From Adineta ricciae (lineage: Eukaryota; Rotifera; Eurotatoria; Adinetida; Adinetidae), in contig CAJNOJ010000130.1 in NCBI GenBank assembly GCA_905250025.1, positions 186,001-250,000 on the forward strand: a stretch of 64,000 nucleotides of DNA. Reading direction: 5' to 3'. The notes under the pieces were generated by a model. That model did no database searches. It was not told the origin of the DNA and was given only the letters and a program-made list of their open reading frames with translations. Positions within the stretch are counted from its first letter, which is position 1, and the number at the start of each line of letters is the position of its first letter. This document shows positions 1 through 15,900 of the stretch, piece after piece. The position numbers and the translations under genes are program-made.

Positions 1-1043
1 CTCATTTGTTATCTTTGTACAAGCTGAAAAGATTTTCCGATATGTAATCGAGTACATATGTTAATAATCAAGTAGCATTTAGGACATACAATCGGATGAG
101 AAATGAAGAAAAAAAAAATGCGACCTGCTGAGTGTCGATGATGTCTGTACATCTTTATCCTTTCAATAACATCGGTATGTCTGAAGAGAGAAAACATAAT
201 AGAATGGGAACGATCTTTTGTTTTTGATCGATAACAACACAGATGTTTTCTTTCGACTTGACTTGACTTTACCTTCAATAGACGGATCGAATATATTGGC
301 TGATAATTGTCATCAGGATACGCACTGGAATGTAAAATGATGGAAATCTGAAAAAATATAGACGAGATTGATTAATTATATCATGTTGCCGTTGCAATTC
401 AAGCAAAATAAAGCAAAGCATTGAGCTTGAATAAGTGCGCGTCGTTCTTCCTGCCAGCATCAAGTCGATTGACAGATGGAGAATTTCTTGTTTTTTCCTC
501 TATGAATGTCTGTAGGGAAAAAGATGTCACCTGACTTCTTTTATTTCTTGTTTGAGAATAACAAACTTATACCAATCTGTTACATTTTGCTTGTGCCATT
601 TACATTTCTTTTTCTGCCAAATTTGTTTGCCTCCAAACATGAGGTTGTACGTCTTTTCTTTTTCGGTCGTATAAATATACTTGGCTTTGATGATGCCTTA
701 CTACACGTTAATGGGAGCCTTCAAGTGTTAATGTATTGAAACATATATAGTCATTCAGCGGAGTTCGGTTTTTTTTTGGTTATATTGTTAAGAGAATCAC
801 GAGAGAAGAATTTCTCTTTCACGCATATTATATAAACATATCTGAATATATTCAAGCATTAGTATTATGTGCAAGTACACGTATACAGGTAAGAAAATAT
901 AAACATATACATATATCTGACACGATTCACATCAGAATAACAAAAAAAGAAAGAAAATGAACGAATACAAAGGAAGAAAATAGAGACATGTATCTGACAC
1001 CAGTTTTTTTCTTCTTCTTTCAATCAAGAAAAATGATCACTTC
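1..1043. other. Intergenic, no gene recognised
   Basis: This AT-rich stretch lies downstream of the ESCO gene. Short open frames occur on both strands (for example 506-739 on +) but they are rich in Phe, Leu and Lys, as chance frames in AT-rich DNA are, and resemble no family I know. Poly-A and poly-T runs are frequent. Part of it is probably the 3' untranslated region of the ESCO gene. Confidence 0.6.
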
Positions 1044-2073
1044 TTAATAGATAAATAAACGATTTGAGTGTGTGTATTTCTTGAACAACTGACGTCCGTC
1101 ATCAGTTGGTGCCGAAAATGCCAAGTCAGCACGTTTTATAACAATACCGAAGAAAAAATTTGTGCTAAGAAAAAGAAAGACTATCAATTTCTTCTTGCAA
1201 AAAAAAAATTCATGCGAAAGAACAACCCGACAAAAAGAAACTGATCTCTTCTCGTGAAACTAAGCGTGAAAGCGATATTTACCGAACACAATCGAGTAAT
1301 TTCGTTGCAATACGAGCTCGACGATGATCAGGATGTACCCATATCCGAGCGATTCCACAAAGCATTTTATTCATTTCAGTTTCAGTATCAATATTTGATT
1401 CATCAGTTAAGTCAAGAACATGAACCTTGAAAAGATAGAATGCATATAACAGGAAGAAGAAACATTGGTGCTTACCCGATGAACAATGTGGGCGAGACAG
1501 TAACCAAGAACAATATCACTACAATCTTCAATGTAAAAGTACGCCTAGTGAAAAGAAAATAGAGAAATTTAATTAAAGACGCATTTCTTTTACTTTGGTT
1601 TCACTCCATAAACAATTAAATGGTGTAGTGATTCCTAATTCATTATCAACTAATTCCCTGACATGTTCAGCCTTTTTCTGCTCGGACGCCGGCGACGTGC
1701 AACCAATCATATAAATACTTCCGTCAAGAAATTGCTGTAACACATATTGATGTTTAAAATTCTTAACAAAGTACGAGTAAAAGACGTTATCTTCTGTTTT
1801 TGTCAAGTATGATTAGAAAATTATTTACTCGTAATCGTATTGCAGATGTCGTGAAATTATGATACTTTGCATGAGCAGCTTTATCTTCGGCTGAATTAGG
1901 AAAATATGCCATACCACAACGCTTACAAATAGTTGCGTCGACCGTTTTTTGTCCGGCATCCTAATTAAATGACATTGTTTGAATTATATCGATATTAATT
2001 CCATCATAGTTACAAGAAGTGTTTGCTTAAGTTTCGGTTCATTGTTGTTCTTCGCTCTTAAGGCCATCGACAT
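1044..2073 (-). CDS. ESCO: ESCO-type cohesin acetyltransferase (compact form)
   Basis: ESCO/Eco1 enzymes acetylate the cohesin subunit SMC3 in S phase and so establish sister-chromatid cohesion in the nucleus. The gene reads in about six exons: 2014-2073, about 1830-1960, 1594 to about 1785, 1476-1544, 1283-1425 and 1044-1164. Exon 2 carries the family C2H2 finger (CKRCGMAYF, then HAKYH). Exon 3 carries the characteristic EHVRELVDNELG. Exon 5 has CGIARIWVHPDHRR, the acetyl-CoA loop region of the GNAT fold, and the last exon has DLAFSAPTDDG, the family C-terminal signature. At about 245 residues it is close in size to yeast Eco1 and lacks the long N-terminus of vertebrate ESCO1/2. The start (MSMALR) lies 19 residues before the DAGQK that opens the finger. 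The exon 2/exon 3 join does not keep frame with any GT-AG pair I can see, so that junction is unresolved. The aconitase gene lies 305 nt upstream in the same direction. Confidence 0.88.
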
Positions 2074-2378
2074 GATTTTTTTTTCTTCTACAAAGAATCC
2101 TACGTCGTTTATTTCCCAGTAAACAAGAGACAATTGTTTCTTTCGTCTGTCAGCAACCTATGAGAGTGTCATTTTTCATGCTTATTATCGATCGATCCTT
2201 CTCGCTACCAAAAACTTATGAATAATCTAAAAAAGAAAGCAACAGTAGTGGACATTTGTTTATACTGGGTCAAGATAATGAATCATCTGTGTGGGGAGCT
2301 AAAATATCAATGACTATATATTGTAATGTTGACGGAAACACACAAAACATTGAGAAGAGAAAAATCAGTTCCGAAGGA
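2074..2378. other. Spacer between ESCO and aconitase genes
   Basis: About 300 nt between two minus-strand genes. It must hold the aconitase 3' untranslated region and the ESCO promoter. The open frame at 2256-2519 (+) is the complement of the last aconitase exon and is not a gene. No clear TATA box is visible. Confidence 0.5.
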
Positions 2379-6113
<3,735 letters not shown>

Positions 6114-6867
6114 TGTTGTTTCTATAAAACGAGAGAGATGAAATGAGGAGATTCAGAATAATAAACAAACATCCATACTGGATAGAGGTCACTAGTGCTA
6201 CTCGCGATTAAACTGAGCATAAGGAAAACATGCGATTTAATTTATTTTCTCGAAAATGATATAGAATTTTCAGAAAATAATCAAGTTCATTTGTTGTACG
6301 ATCGAAATTCGATTGGTGCATGCGCAGTTACCAATCAAATACTTCCGCAGGTATTCTTATAATACTTTTGGCAGATTGCAAATTGAAACTGGATTTTCAT
6401 TTTCGAAATCGAATATCTCTCAAAGAAAATTGTTCAATTTTAATCCTTTCTGCACTAAAAACAAACAAAATTGTATACCAAAAAAGAGAATATTCTAGTG
6501 CAAGTGTTAATAGATTTGCGCCAAAACTTGTTTTATGAAATGATGATGCATATCACATAATAACAAGACAATCTTTACGACTAAATAAAGCTTATCATTG
6601 AAAGTATGACGCATGTAGCAATATCAATAAAAATATCTTGCTTCGTTTACTTTTCCTTTCTTTCTTTCGTTTGTTCTACATGCTAGAATCTTTACTTTAC
6701 TATTCATCATCATTTTTCTCTATAGATAAGAATGAATAAAGATGCATACACCTGTTCCTTGTCTCGTTATTTCTCTTCATCTTTTCTTCTAGATGTCCGG
6801 TGTGAAATAAAACTACTCGAAGTTATATTTCTTTGTTTTTCAACATTCCGATCGTGTCATATTAATT
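6114..6867. other. Divergent promoter region, aconitase / FAM21
   Basis: About 750 nt between the start of aconitase (leftward) and that of FAM21 (rightward). Overlapping open frames at 6313-6538 (+) have no recognisable content. The region should hold both promoters and the 5' untranslated regions. I see no clear TATA box next to either start. Confidence 0.5.
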
Positions 6868-9800
6868 ATGGACGTAGCTGTATCAATTCCTCCTCCTCCA
6901 CCTCCACCACCTCCATCATTTTTTACTGCAACAAATATCTCACAAATCCCACCACCCCCTCCACCGCCGCCATCTTTTTTCACGGAAACAACTACGTCAC
7001 CAATACCGCCACCACCTCCTGCCCCACCGCTTCCACAATCAGTTGCAACTGAAACAGTAACGACGACTACAGCCGTCACAACCGACGTACCTAATCCATC
7101 TAACAATGAACGTATTTGGCTACATCCATGGACAGTAAATGAAATGCGTGATAATGCATCACATTGGTCCTTAGCAGGCGATGCAGGCGTAAGCAACAGT
7201 GTCATTTCTCAATATGAATAACCATTAATAGAGTACTTTCTAGTTATTGTTGTATCTTGAACAATTCTCCGATAAATTAGTTCAACGAGCTGATGCCATT
7301 CAACAGCATTTGAATCAAACTGTGAATGCTGTTAAAGTACATCTCATTGTATTTTAATAATTGTATCATGTCATTTTATTGATTTTAGAGTACCCATACT
7401 CGTGTACAAAATTGTCTGAACGAATTTACATCGTTAGCGAATACCCAATTTATTGAAAATGTAAAAATGAGATTTGAAAATTTTGATTTTCGTGCAATAT
7501 TCGTTATCATTTGCGTTCTCTTAGCGTGTCTATGATGAAGATGAAACGGCAAGTGCGACGGACACAAAAAAAGAAGAGCAACCTGCTGTAAGCTTATATC
7601 AATTCAGAGTATTTTATACACGCTCTCGTTTGTTAAGGACAAAACAAATGTAAGCAATGCTGAAGCACAAGAAAAGCTTTTACAACGTTTTGTCGAAGCC
7701 GTTCAATGTGGTTTAGCCATTCTTGATACACACTTTGAACGTGTTGATACTAAACTAGACGGTCTTCAAAATGCTGGCGCAGCAGATGTCGATGATGAAG
7801 AAGATGGCGGAGTTCCTATTGAACCTATTCTTGAACCGAAAGATCAGTATATCTATCGACCATTACCTTATCTTATTGGAACAACGGAATTTATACATGA
7901 TGATTACGTCGGCTTGGGGTATTTAGTGGAAGTGCCCGATGACGAACCCATTGGTATTGATGAAAAGCCTGGCGGAATTGATTTGGTACATATGATTTCT
8001 TAAGTTTTTTTGATATAAATCATCGTGATTATTTTTCTTAAGGCAATATCAACTTCTGATGATGAAAAGAGTGTAGTGAGCAACGATGATGTAAGGGCCT
8101 TCTGTTCTTGTTCTTCTTCTTTCATTCTGCAACATTCTCGTATTTATGTAATTTCTATAGCTAGTTGAAACATCCACTGTACCAATCGTTCCGGCTGGTG
8201 CTAGTCGACCAGGTTGAATATGAATTTTCCAGTTAATCTGTTGTTCTCTAAATTGAATATTTCCTAGATTATGTGCCTCCATTACAGCCAGCACCAGACA
8301 GTTCATCCGGTACCGATGACGACGAAGATCCATTTGCAGAGAAGACAGACCGCAAATTTGAATTTTTCCCTGAGAAGAAACCGGTACAATACCTTATGTT
8401 GTATTCTCGCAATGAAAAGACTTTCTTTTCTTTTCAGCCTATCAGTGAACAGTCTAATCATAAACAGGTTCCCACACCGAAAACAAACGGCTTTGATTTC
8501 GACGGAGGTTGGCAGAGCCATAATCACTATTATTCAGATGATTCTCTTTTTTTGATATAGATCAAGAGGATGAAGAAGATCCTCTATTTGGCACAGTTCA
8601 GAAACCTGCTTTACCTGTTGCTGAGAGCAGACGAGAAGATTTATCTGATAGTGATCCCTCAGAATCGGTTAAATCTGACGAAGCTGAAAGTGAACCAAAG
8701 GCACCACCGAGTACTGAACAAAAGCATTACTCCGCACTCGAAGAAGCAGTCTTACGTCGACGAATAGCTATGGGTGACCCCGATGTACCAGAAGACGTTA
8801 AAGAAGCATTGCTTAAAAACTCAGCGAAAGCTCCAAATAAACCTTCGTACGTATCGTATCCATTTGATATTTGGTACTACGCTTCGCTTTTGTATTTAGT
8901 CCTTTAACTGGAACGAAGGTTACAACAAAGTCTATATCAGCAACGCCACCACCGACTACAGCGTATGTAATCTCTTTTTGAGAAGACGAACCTATGAAGA
9001 AGAGCTATTGAACACTAATTTAGTTCTAATGCGCCACAGCAACGTCTAGCGACACCGGGATTATCAATGAATCAGGTACTCAAAAGTTTCACGTGTAATC
9101 GATTCGTTGAAGAATATTTTAGACTCCGAACACATCGATTTTTGCAAAATCTACTCGAGAGGATGATGACGACGAGGAGCCAGATATTTTCAGCTCTTCG
9201 TCGGCACCAAAATCATTCACGCCTGCTACAACATCATCAGCAGCTAAAACTAAAACGAAACCACCAATAAAAGACGATTTATTCGGTAGTGACGCTTCAG
9301 ATAACGATCCTGATATATTTCCAGCGAAAAAGAATGACAAACAACCGTCATTGCCAACAAAACAAGTTGATTCTATTATAAAACCACAATCAACCATGCC
9401 GCCCACATCGAAGGCAACAATCGAGGAGAGTGACAGTGATGAAGAAGAGCTTTTTGGTGTTAAGAAAAACCTGTCTTTCCCATCCGTCACTACAACATTG
9501 GCCACTAAAACTGAAATTAAAAAACCTAAAGAATCAAGTTCTGACGATGATGGTGGACCTTTCGTTCCTTCGATGACTGTCAAATTACCAGTGAATCCGA
9601 TAAAACCAGCTAATGTAGATCCTCTCTCTTCAACGAAGCTTTCAACACAAGAACAACCTAAGCAACCGGTTGTTTCCCCGCCTGCACCCTCAACTATCGC
9701 AACAGCTAGAAAAACTACGCTCGATGATGAAACAGACAGCGAAGATGAACTCTTCGGTTTGAAGAGCTCGAAAGCGAAATCAAAACCAGCATCAACGACT

Positions 9801-11845
9801 ACAAAAATTGTTAAAAAAACTGCTACTGATTCCGAATCCAGTGATGATCAAGAATTGTTAAGTGGACCAAAACTAAATACTAGTGTAGCAGCCGTAAAAC
9901 CTTCAGAAGTTCCACCATCATCCACAAAATCTGATCAAGCAGATAAGTCACTGAGTTCTTTAAAACCAGCGACAATAGTGGTGCCTAAATCCAAGCCTAC
10001 ACAATCCTCTACCGATAGCGACGATGATGACAAGGAATTGTTTGGTACACCACAATCTAAGCCTAAAGCACCTACAACTACCCCACAAACAGTGAAAGTC
10101 GAAAAACCTGCCGATAAGAAAGAACCGTTTGCATCACAACCATCTGTTAAAACCACTATTGATGAAGATCCATTATTAGTTATTCAAAAATCCATCACTG
10201 AAACTAAACCGAAATCATCTACTGCTCCCATTGTTTCGGCACCGAAGAAACCTCTTTCTGACAGCGAAGATGAAAATTTGTTCAAAGTAAGTCAACCGAA
10301 AGCAGCAGCAGCAGCAGCATTGAGTGAAGATAAAAAGCCAAGCGGTGTTAAAGCTCTTGCAGTAAGATAAGAAACTTTGAAAGGAAAGCATCATATTTTG
10401 TTTTTTGTTCCTCAAGGCCAGTTTAAATATAAAACCAAATGCTTTTATGCCAGGTGGTGCGCGCCCAAAGCCATCTGTACCTGTAGAAGAACCATTAGAA
10501 AAGTCGGTTGATGATGAACAACCGGTCGCACCTGTTGTGAAGAAATCAGTGAAACTTGATTCGGGCAGTGAAAGTGACAATGATTTGTTTAGTGGCAAAA
10601 CAAAAGCCACGTCGAGTGTTGAACAAAAGGAGAAAGTAGATGGAGACAGTAAACCCAAAAGTGCTCTGATAAAAGATCTTTCGGTAAGATAAGATATCGT
10701 TTCGCTTATTAGAAGCGGATTTTTCCATCAAATTTTGTTATAGTCTCGCATGAAAATACCAATGATGTCTCCGTCTAGTCCTCCAGCTAGACCAGTCTCT
10801 AGCGAGAAACCTGATACAAATGAGACAAAAGAAACGATAGCAAACGAAGAACCAGTGGCTGATAAGACGATGTTGGATATTCTAAAGGTAATTAAACGGA
10901 AAATTCTCGGATGAAAGTAGTAGTTTGTTTTCTCTCTCAAGGACCGAACGAAAGTAGCTGTTAGAACACGAGCGCCACCAACTAGAAAGTCCCGTTTGGG
11001 TGGAGCAACAGCGGCGGCAACAAGTGCTACGAATGTATCTGATGATCTTTTCGGAACATCTAGTTCAACGACTACGTCTATTACCACTACTGTGACATTA
11101 CCTTCGCCTCCTCCTCCCGCTATAACAAGTCCTGCTGTTCCTGCTGCCGTTCCAGTGAAACCTCCACCAGTACTTGTTACAGGTTTGCCAGATGAGATTG
11201 CTCCTATTGCTGCTATATTCGATAAACAGTCTAATATTAAAGAAAAGAAAAAGATTTCGCTTTTTGATTCTGATGATTCCGATATTGATGAATTGCTCTT
11301 TGGCTCGAGTAAAAGTATGCTCATCAGAAGAAGATTCTTCTTGAATTAACTATTCTTTTCATTTAGAGACTAAATCACCTGCTGTATCTAAATCCACTAC
11401 TGTAAGTCGACTCCTGCGGCAATTGAACGTCCATATTCGTTTTTTTTCTCCTAGTCATCAACTACGCCGAAAACAACGCCGAAAACTGCTGCCAGCTTAG
11501 CACTCGATGATGACGATGATTTTCTTTCAAAACGTCCCGTAAAGAAAACTCCGAAGCCACTCGATAATGATGACATTTTCGGTGATATTCAAACGAAATC
11601 GCAACCGGCCAACAAAGCAAAAAAAGACTGGTCAATCATGAACAAAACAGGTACAGGTACATTGTCTTCCGCTAATTACTTCAATCTATCTTCCTCTCAT
11701 CTTCCATCTAGATGATATTTTCAATGATATATCTGTGAAGTCTTCTACCACCGCAAAATCAAAATCTACGAGTGTCAAAAGCAAAGGCAATCAGGATATC
11801 GATGATATTTTTGACGATCCCTTGAATGTCACATCGAAACGCTGA
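6868..11845 (+). CDS. WASHC2: WASH complex subunit 2 (FAM21) with proline-rich N-terminus
   Basis: FAM21 is the long tail subunit of the WASH complex. It binds retromer (VPS35) and capping protein and brings actin nucleation to endosomes. The conserved head is split over short exons: WLHPWTVNEMRDNASHWSL (about 7120-7170), the helical head ending in NTQFIENRVYDEDE (about 7440-7545), and LEPKDQYIYRPLPYLIG (about 7830-7880). The rest is an acidic, low-complexity tail with about a dozen copies of the acidic LF motif that binds VPS35, such as EEELFG, EDELFG, DENLF, DNDLF and SDDLFG, between 8570 and 11300. A basic segment (KVAVRTRAPPTRKSR, about 10945-10995) sits where the capping-protein interaction motif lies. 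The C-terminus DDIFDDPLN matches the animal family end. Before the head is a segment of three proline runs, each followed by SFFT or similar, which I do not know from vertebrate FAM21. A poly-A signal lies at 11933. Confidence 0.93.
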
Positions 11846-12089
11846 ACTGAATGCATTCGAGTTGAGCAACAAACTTAATTTTTTGCATTTTGATTATTTT
11901 CGTTCTATCTGTGCAATATATAAATAAATACAGTTTATTTTTTACTCTTCGTAATTGAATACACAAATCGAATATGAATATGTTACGCACATTTTTCTCA
12001 TTTACCTCACCATTAAACCATTGAAGCAAGTCGATGAAAGAAGTTATTTATAAATTGTTTTTCGTACAAACGTGTTATTTCAGTAGCTT

Positions 12090-12113
12090 TGACGTCAATC
12101 AATACTGACGTGC
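12090..12113 (+). promoter_or_regulatory. cAMP-response-element palindrome plus half-site
   Basis: TGACGTCA, the full palindromic CRE, occupies 12090-12097. A half-site TGACGTGC follows at 12106-12113. They lie about 95 nt upstream of a TATA box and 155 nt upstream of the EF-hand start, a normal promoter position. CREB/ATF-type bZIP factors bind such sites, and one bZIP factor of the CREB3 group is encoded at 59.4 kb in this window. Regulation of the gene by it is inference. Confidence 0.55.
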
Positions 12114-12191
12114 GTTGTCCTCAGAAAAACATGGATATTAATGAGTAGAAAAGCTTTGGCGATATGCTTGATTGAATGATTTCAAACCGCA

Positions 12192-12199
12192 TATAAAAG
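12192..12199 (+). promoter_or_regulatory. TATA box of the EF-hand gene
   Basis: TATAAAAG lies 53 nt before the ATG at 12252. This puts the transcription start near 12222 and supports a single-exon gene starting at 12252 rather than an upstream coding exon. Confidence 0.55.
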
Positions 12200-12242
12200 A
12201 ACAATTGGTTTGCAGGCTTTCAATCAGTTCGAACAAAGTTTT

Positions 12243-12296
12243 CAAACTTCAATGGGTAATCAACAATATCAAACTTCAATGGGTAATCAGCAATAT
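12243..12296 (+). repeat. 27-nt tandem repeat, two units, at the EF-hand start
   Basis: Units 12243-12269 and 12270-12296 differ at one base. Being a multiple of three, the repeat duplicates the peptide QTSMGNQQY and creates two in-frame ATG codons, each followed by GNQQYQT. Confidence 0.9.
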
Positions 12297-12827
12297 CAAA
12301 CACGCCGTACCGAATCTCATTATACTCGATGGGACGGAGCAGGTTTACAACGATTTACTGGATTTGATGCAAGTCGATTGCCACAAATCCATCAACAATT
12401 CGTCAAAGCTGCAGGTTCTGACGGTTTGGTTAGTTACAATGAATTCGCTCGCTTATATCGCGAACATAACATTGGACCAACTGATGAGAGAACTATCGAA
12501 CAAGCCTTTCGTACGTTCGACGCCGATGGATCAGGAAAATTGTCTTTCGACGAATTTCTTTCCGCAGCTATTGCATTGAACAAAAATACAAATGCTCGAG
12601 AACGAATTTCCTATTTGATCGACTCAAACAACCCCGGAGGTATCAATACAACAATCATCACACCAGACTACGGTCGTCATATTATTCGTAATATGAATCA
12701 ATTCTATGGTACTAATGCGGATTTCGATCAGATATGGTCGAAAATCAATGCTAATAATGGGCAAGTTCACCGGGAACAGTTTATATCGTATGTCAGTCAA
12801 ACCCCGACATTTGTGCAATTCTTTTAA
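12252..12827 (+). CDS. Small EF-hand calcium-binding protein
   Basis: A 191-residue acidic protein built of paired EF-hands. One canonical loop is clear, DADGSGKLSFDE (about 12520-12555). It follows a degenerate hand (AAGSDGLVSYNEF, about 12410-12445), and two degenerate C-terminal hands follow (DSNNPGG.. and KINANNGQVHREQF). The arrangement resembles calmodulin/sorcin-like sensors with mostly inactive loops; no exact family was recognised. I chose the ATG at 12252 because a TATA box lies 53 nt upstream and because it gives an N-terminal MGNQQYQT, a glycine-2 start of the kind that can be N-myristoylated. The open frame runs 14 codons further upstream without an ATG. A poly-A signal follows at 12912. 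The gene is convergent with the RdRP gene, 120 nt away. Confidence 0.8.
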   Translation: MGNQQYQTSMGNQQYQTRRTESHYTRWDGAGLQRFTGFDASRLPQIHQQFVKAAGSDGLVSYNEFARLYREHNIGPTDERTIEQAFRTFDADGSGKLSFDEFLSAAIALNKNTNARERISYLIDSNNPGGINTTIITPDYGRHIIRNMNQFYGTNADFDQIWSKINANNGQVHREQFISYVSQTPTFVQFF

Positions 12828-12911
12828 ATATCATAATTGTTAATCTAGCAAGAAATTTTCTGTTCATAATGTATATGATCTGAAATAGTGTTTTTTTATA
12901 GTGAATTTACA

Positions 12912-12917
12912 AATAAA
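12912..12917 (+). terminator. Poly-A signal of the EF-hand gene
   Basis: AATAAA 85 nt after the stop codon of the EF-hand gene, in the 120-nt gap between two convergent genes. Confidence 0.5.
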
Positions 12918-12947
12918 AATTTGAAAAAATCACTCGATTAATTGTCT

Positions 12948-15900
12948 TTACGCAAATCCATAAATACGTAGTGAACTTAAAATCCATTGCCAAAATTGAA
13001 GAGATGCCGACGAGTTTTCTGTACTTGATAGTGCGACAATTGTTGGTGATTTCGATATTTGCGAAAAAGAGGTTGTTCGGTATGTTTCATAACGATCGTT
13101 CTTTTCAAGGTGAATTTTCTTTGCTCTAAGATATAGTTTTTCGAGAACAGATTTCGATTCATAAAACGCACGGTCAAATTTCATCATAAATTTCGGAAAT
13201 CTGGAGTATTCATCTCGCATTTGATTCACAAAATCCATATTAATACTTTCACCTGTCTTCGGCGAGTCAATAGCACGATAAAATAAATTTGCCAATTGAA
13301 CACACTTTGATGAGAATGTTCCGTCGGTTTCTTGATCAGCAACAATAGTATGCATCTCAGCTATAAGTGAATAACATCTGGACGACATCGTATTCAAGTA
13401 GTAATCAACAATCTTTTCGGTAGTAATGTGCGGTTCTTTCAATTTCTCAGCAGAAGAATGTGCCAATGGATCAACGGGTTGATTGATTTTCAAATCCTTT
13501 CCCCAATAAACCCAATATTGATCTCCATCAAGATCAGATCCACTGATTTCATCACTATGAGGACGAGCTCCTCTCGTCGGAAACACAATGCAATTGCGCA
13601 TACATTGTCTCAACAGCGGTACATTAACAGCTGTCAGTTTTCGAATATCGCCCGGATACAAACAAGGATTTTTCGTTACGATGACTGTTCCTGTGCCAGA
13701 AATTTTATGTACAGAGGAAACAAAAGCGTGTTTTTAATCTACCTTCAAGTACTTTAAATGTTCTTTTGTCTCCGTTTGATTCGACTTCGTACTGTATAAA
13801 ACATTGTCCGTAATCTAATTTACTAGTAACATCGGCAACGCCAAACATGTTTCGCGCCTCATTAACGGGCAATGGAATCTTGTTTTCTAGCAGATTTTCC
13901 TTTCTGAAAGAAAATATTCTGAATGACGTAGTTTCACTACTAGTACTTTTATTCAACTTACACAGTTAAAAAACGTTTCTGTTGACGCTCAACTATTTTT
14001 GTCTCAAATGCGTTAAAACAAGCGTCTCCAGATGCGTGCCATAGAGCTGGTTTAGCCATTCGAGATTGTAACGATTCAAACACAGCATATGTATTTCCCA
14101 AATCACTAAGTAAACGAATAATTTGATTATTCAAGCTCAGTGGCACTAAATAGAAAAAGAACGAACATATTACTTTATGCACGATTTAAAAGTACTAAAC
14201 AGGAACCTAATCGAGAATAGTCACATACGTCCGATGTCCAGTCGTTACTAGGAAATTTCACCATACTCTCCCGTACTTTGATGAAATAGTCTGCAGACCG
14301 TGATTCTGGGTCGATCACTAACGTTCCTTTGCATCCGGCCATACGGATTTGAAAAATCGAAGGAATATCACTCTGAAATGAAGCAAATAGTCACTCTTGC
14401 CGATCAGTATTGATCTCATTTGCAATGCGTACGGGTTGCTTTATTTGTAGACCGATGTTTTCTGCAACTTTTGCAGCCAATCCTAATGAAATCAAACCGC
14501 ATCCGTCAGTAAAGCAATAACCATTTTCATAAATATCCTTAATAATGAACACAGCATAGTCCTGTGAAAGAGTATCTGTTTTTGTTATGATCTAAAACAG
14601 ATAGAGAGAAGTAGATTTCATATCATGAAGTCATTTACTGGAATTCGCATCCAAGATCGAAGTTGATTCCACACGTTGTAAAACGGAACGGCTGATTGTG
14701 TTTCATTGCATTTTGACATATCCACGTATTTTAGGCGTATCTAAAGTGGAAAACTGTCCTATCGTAACAAAATGTATCGCATATTACATACACCAGTTGG
14801 TATTGATGTTGAAAAATATTGACCAATTCTAGCCGCATATGTAGCCAGATTATCAATTTGAGTAAAATTGCCAAATTCTGCCTGTATTTTCTCAATTGTT
14901 TCTTGAGAACTTAACGTTGTGAACCAGTAAGAATGATTTTTACTTTGGCTAGTTGAAGAACCAACTAAATAGTAAGTTTGATTCATACATTTGATGCCAT
15001 CAGTAAGCATTTTTGACTTGAGACGTTGCCGAATGTGGTCAGTTATATTTTCCAATTCCTCACCATCTTCATCACGAATATTAACTCGAATGTATCTATT
15101 CGCGCCTCGTAGACGCAATGCTCGATTTCCAATTTCTCGACTAAATGGTTTGAAGATAATACGCATTGGAGTCAACACGGCAGTTCGGATTTCAAACGCT
15201 TGCTCGTCCATGTGAGTCATATCAATAATTGTATCCGTAGTCCGCTCAAGATCTAATGTATGCAAACGAACCAAATCAGCAAGAGAACAGCAATGATTAC
15301 TAATCAATTTCTCGTAAGCAGAAGTGCATAGTTGATAGAACCTATTCGGACACCGGTGAGCTATGTTCAGAAATGATTGTTGAATGTCTTGTTCCATGGT
15401 AGTATATTTGTCAGAGAAAACATAACCAAGTGATTGTAACATCTCGAATCCGTATTGGCTTTTCTCGGAAGGGAAAGCCTGCTTTGTGAGAGAAGTGGTT
15501 ATAAGCCCTTCTTCCACTGTGAATGGAGTAAAATTGATTTGAAAATTGTTATCTTGACGTTGATTCTTATTTGTATGACCAACAAGTGGAAGCGAGAGAA
15601 GAAATGGCCATGCGTTGGACGGCGGATCAAACTGAAGTAGCAAATCACAACTTTTGGACACAACGTCAATCAGTAAGCCACATTCGGTACTATATCCCAC
15701 TCTACAACAAGAATTAATCAGATCATTGATCATATTTAACAAGTAACTGTCTTAGAATCCGATACCAATAGGCACATGTAACAGACTACTCTCGGGTCCA
15801 TCCTTTTTCTAATCGATTACATCGTACCTAGAAGATGACGATTTGTTCGAATCGGTTTCATAAACTTGTACGGCATTATTCAACATCATTACTATTTGTA

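Larger units (their letters stand above)
11846..12251. other. Spacer FAM21 3' UTR / EF-hand gene promoter
   Basis: It holds the FAM21 3' untranslated region, a poly-A signal (AATAAA, 11933-11938), then a CRE palindrome (12090-12097) and a TATA box (12192-12199) belonging to the EF-hand gene. No other gene is seen. Confidence 0.6.

Noticed and set aside
506..739. 77-residue frame with hydrophobic stretches
   Set aside because: AT-rich, Phe-rich chance frame with no neighbours, family match or promoter.
6840..7205. Gly/Val-rich open frame on the minus strand
   Set aside because: It is the complement of the poly-proline part of FAM21.
9119..11324. Several long minus-strand Ser-rich frames (9119-9583, 10215-10658, 10728-11324)
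   Set aside because: Complement of the acidic Ser/Asp-rich FAM21 tail; composition is explained by the opposite strand.
12172..12579. 135-residue plus-strand frame
   Set aside because: It overlaps the EF-hand gene in another frame and has no domain; the EF-hand frame has a clear loop motif.
15740..15830. Apparent pseudogene: stop codons splitting the RdRP frame
   Set aside because: A GT-AG intron 15747-15827 removes both stops and keeps frame (AG|T join), so the gene is read as intact.
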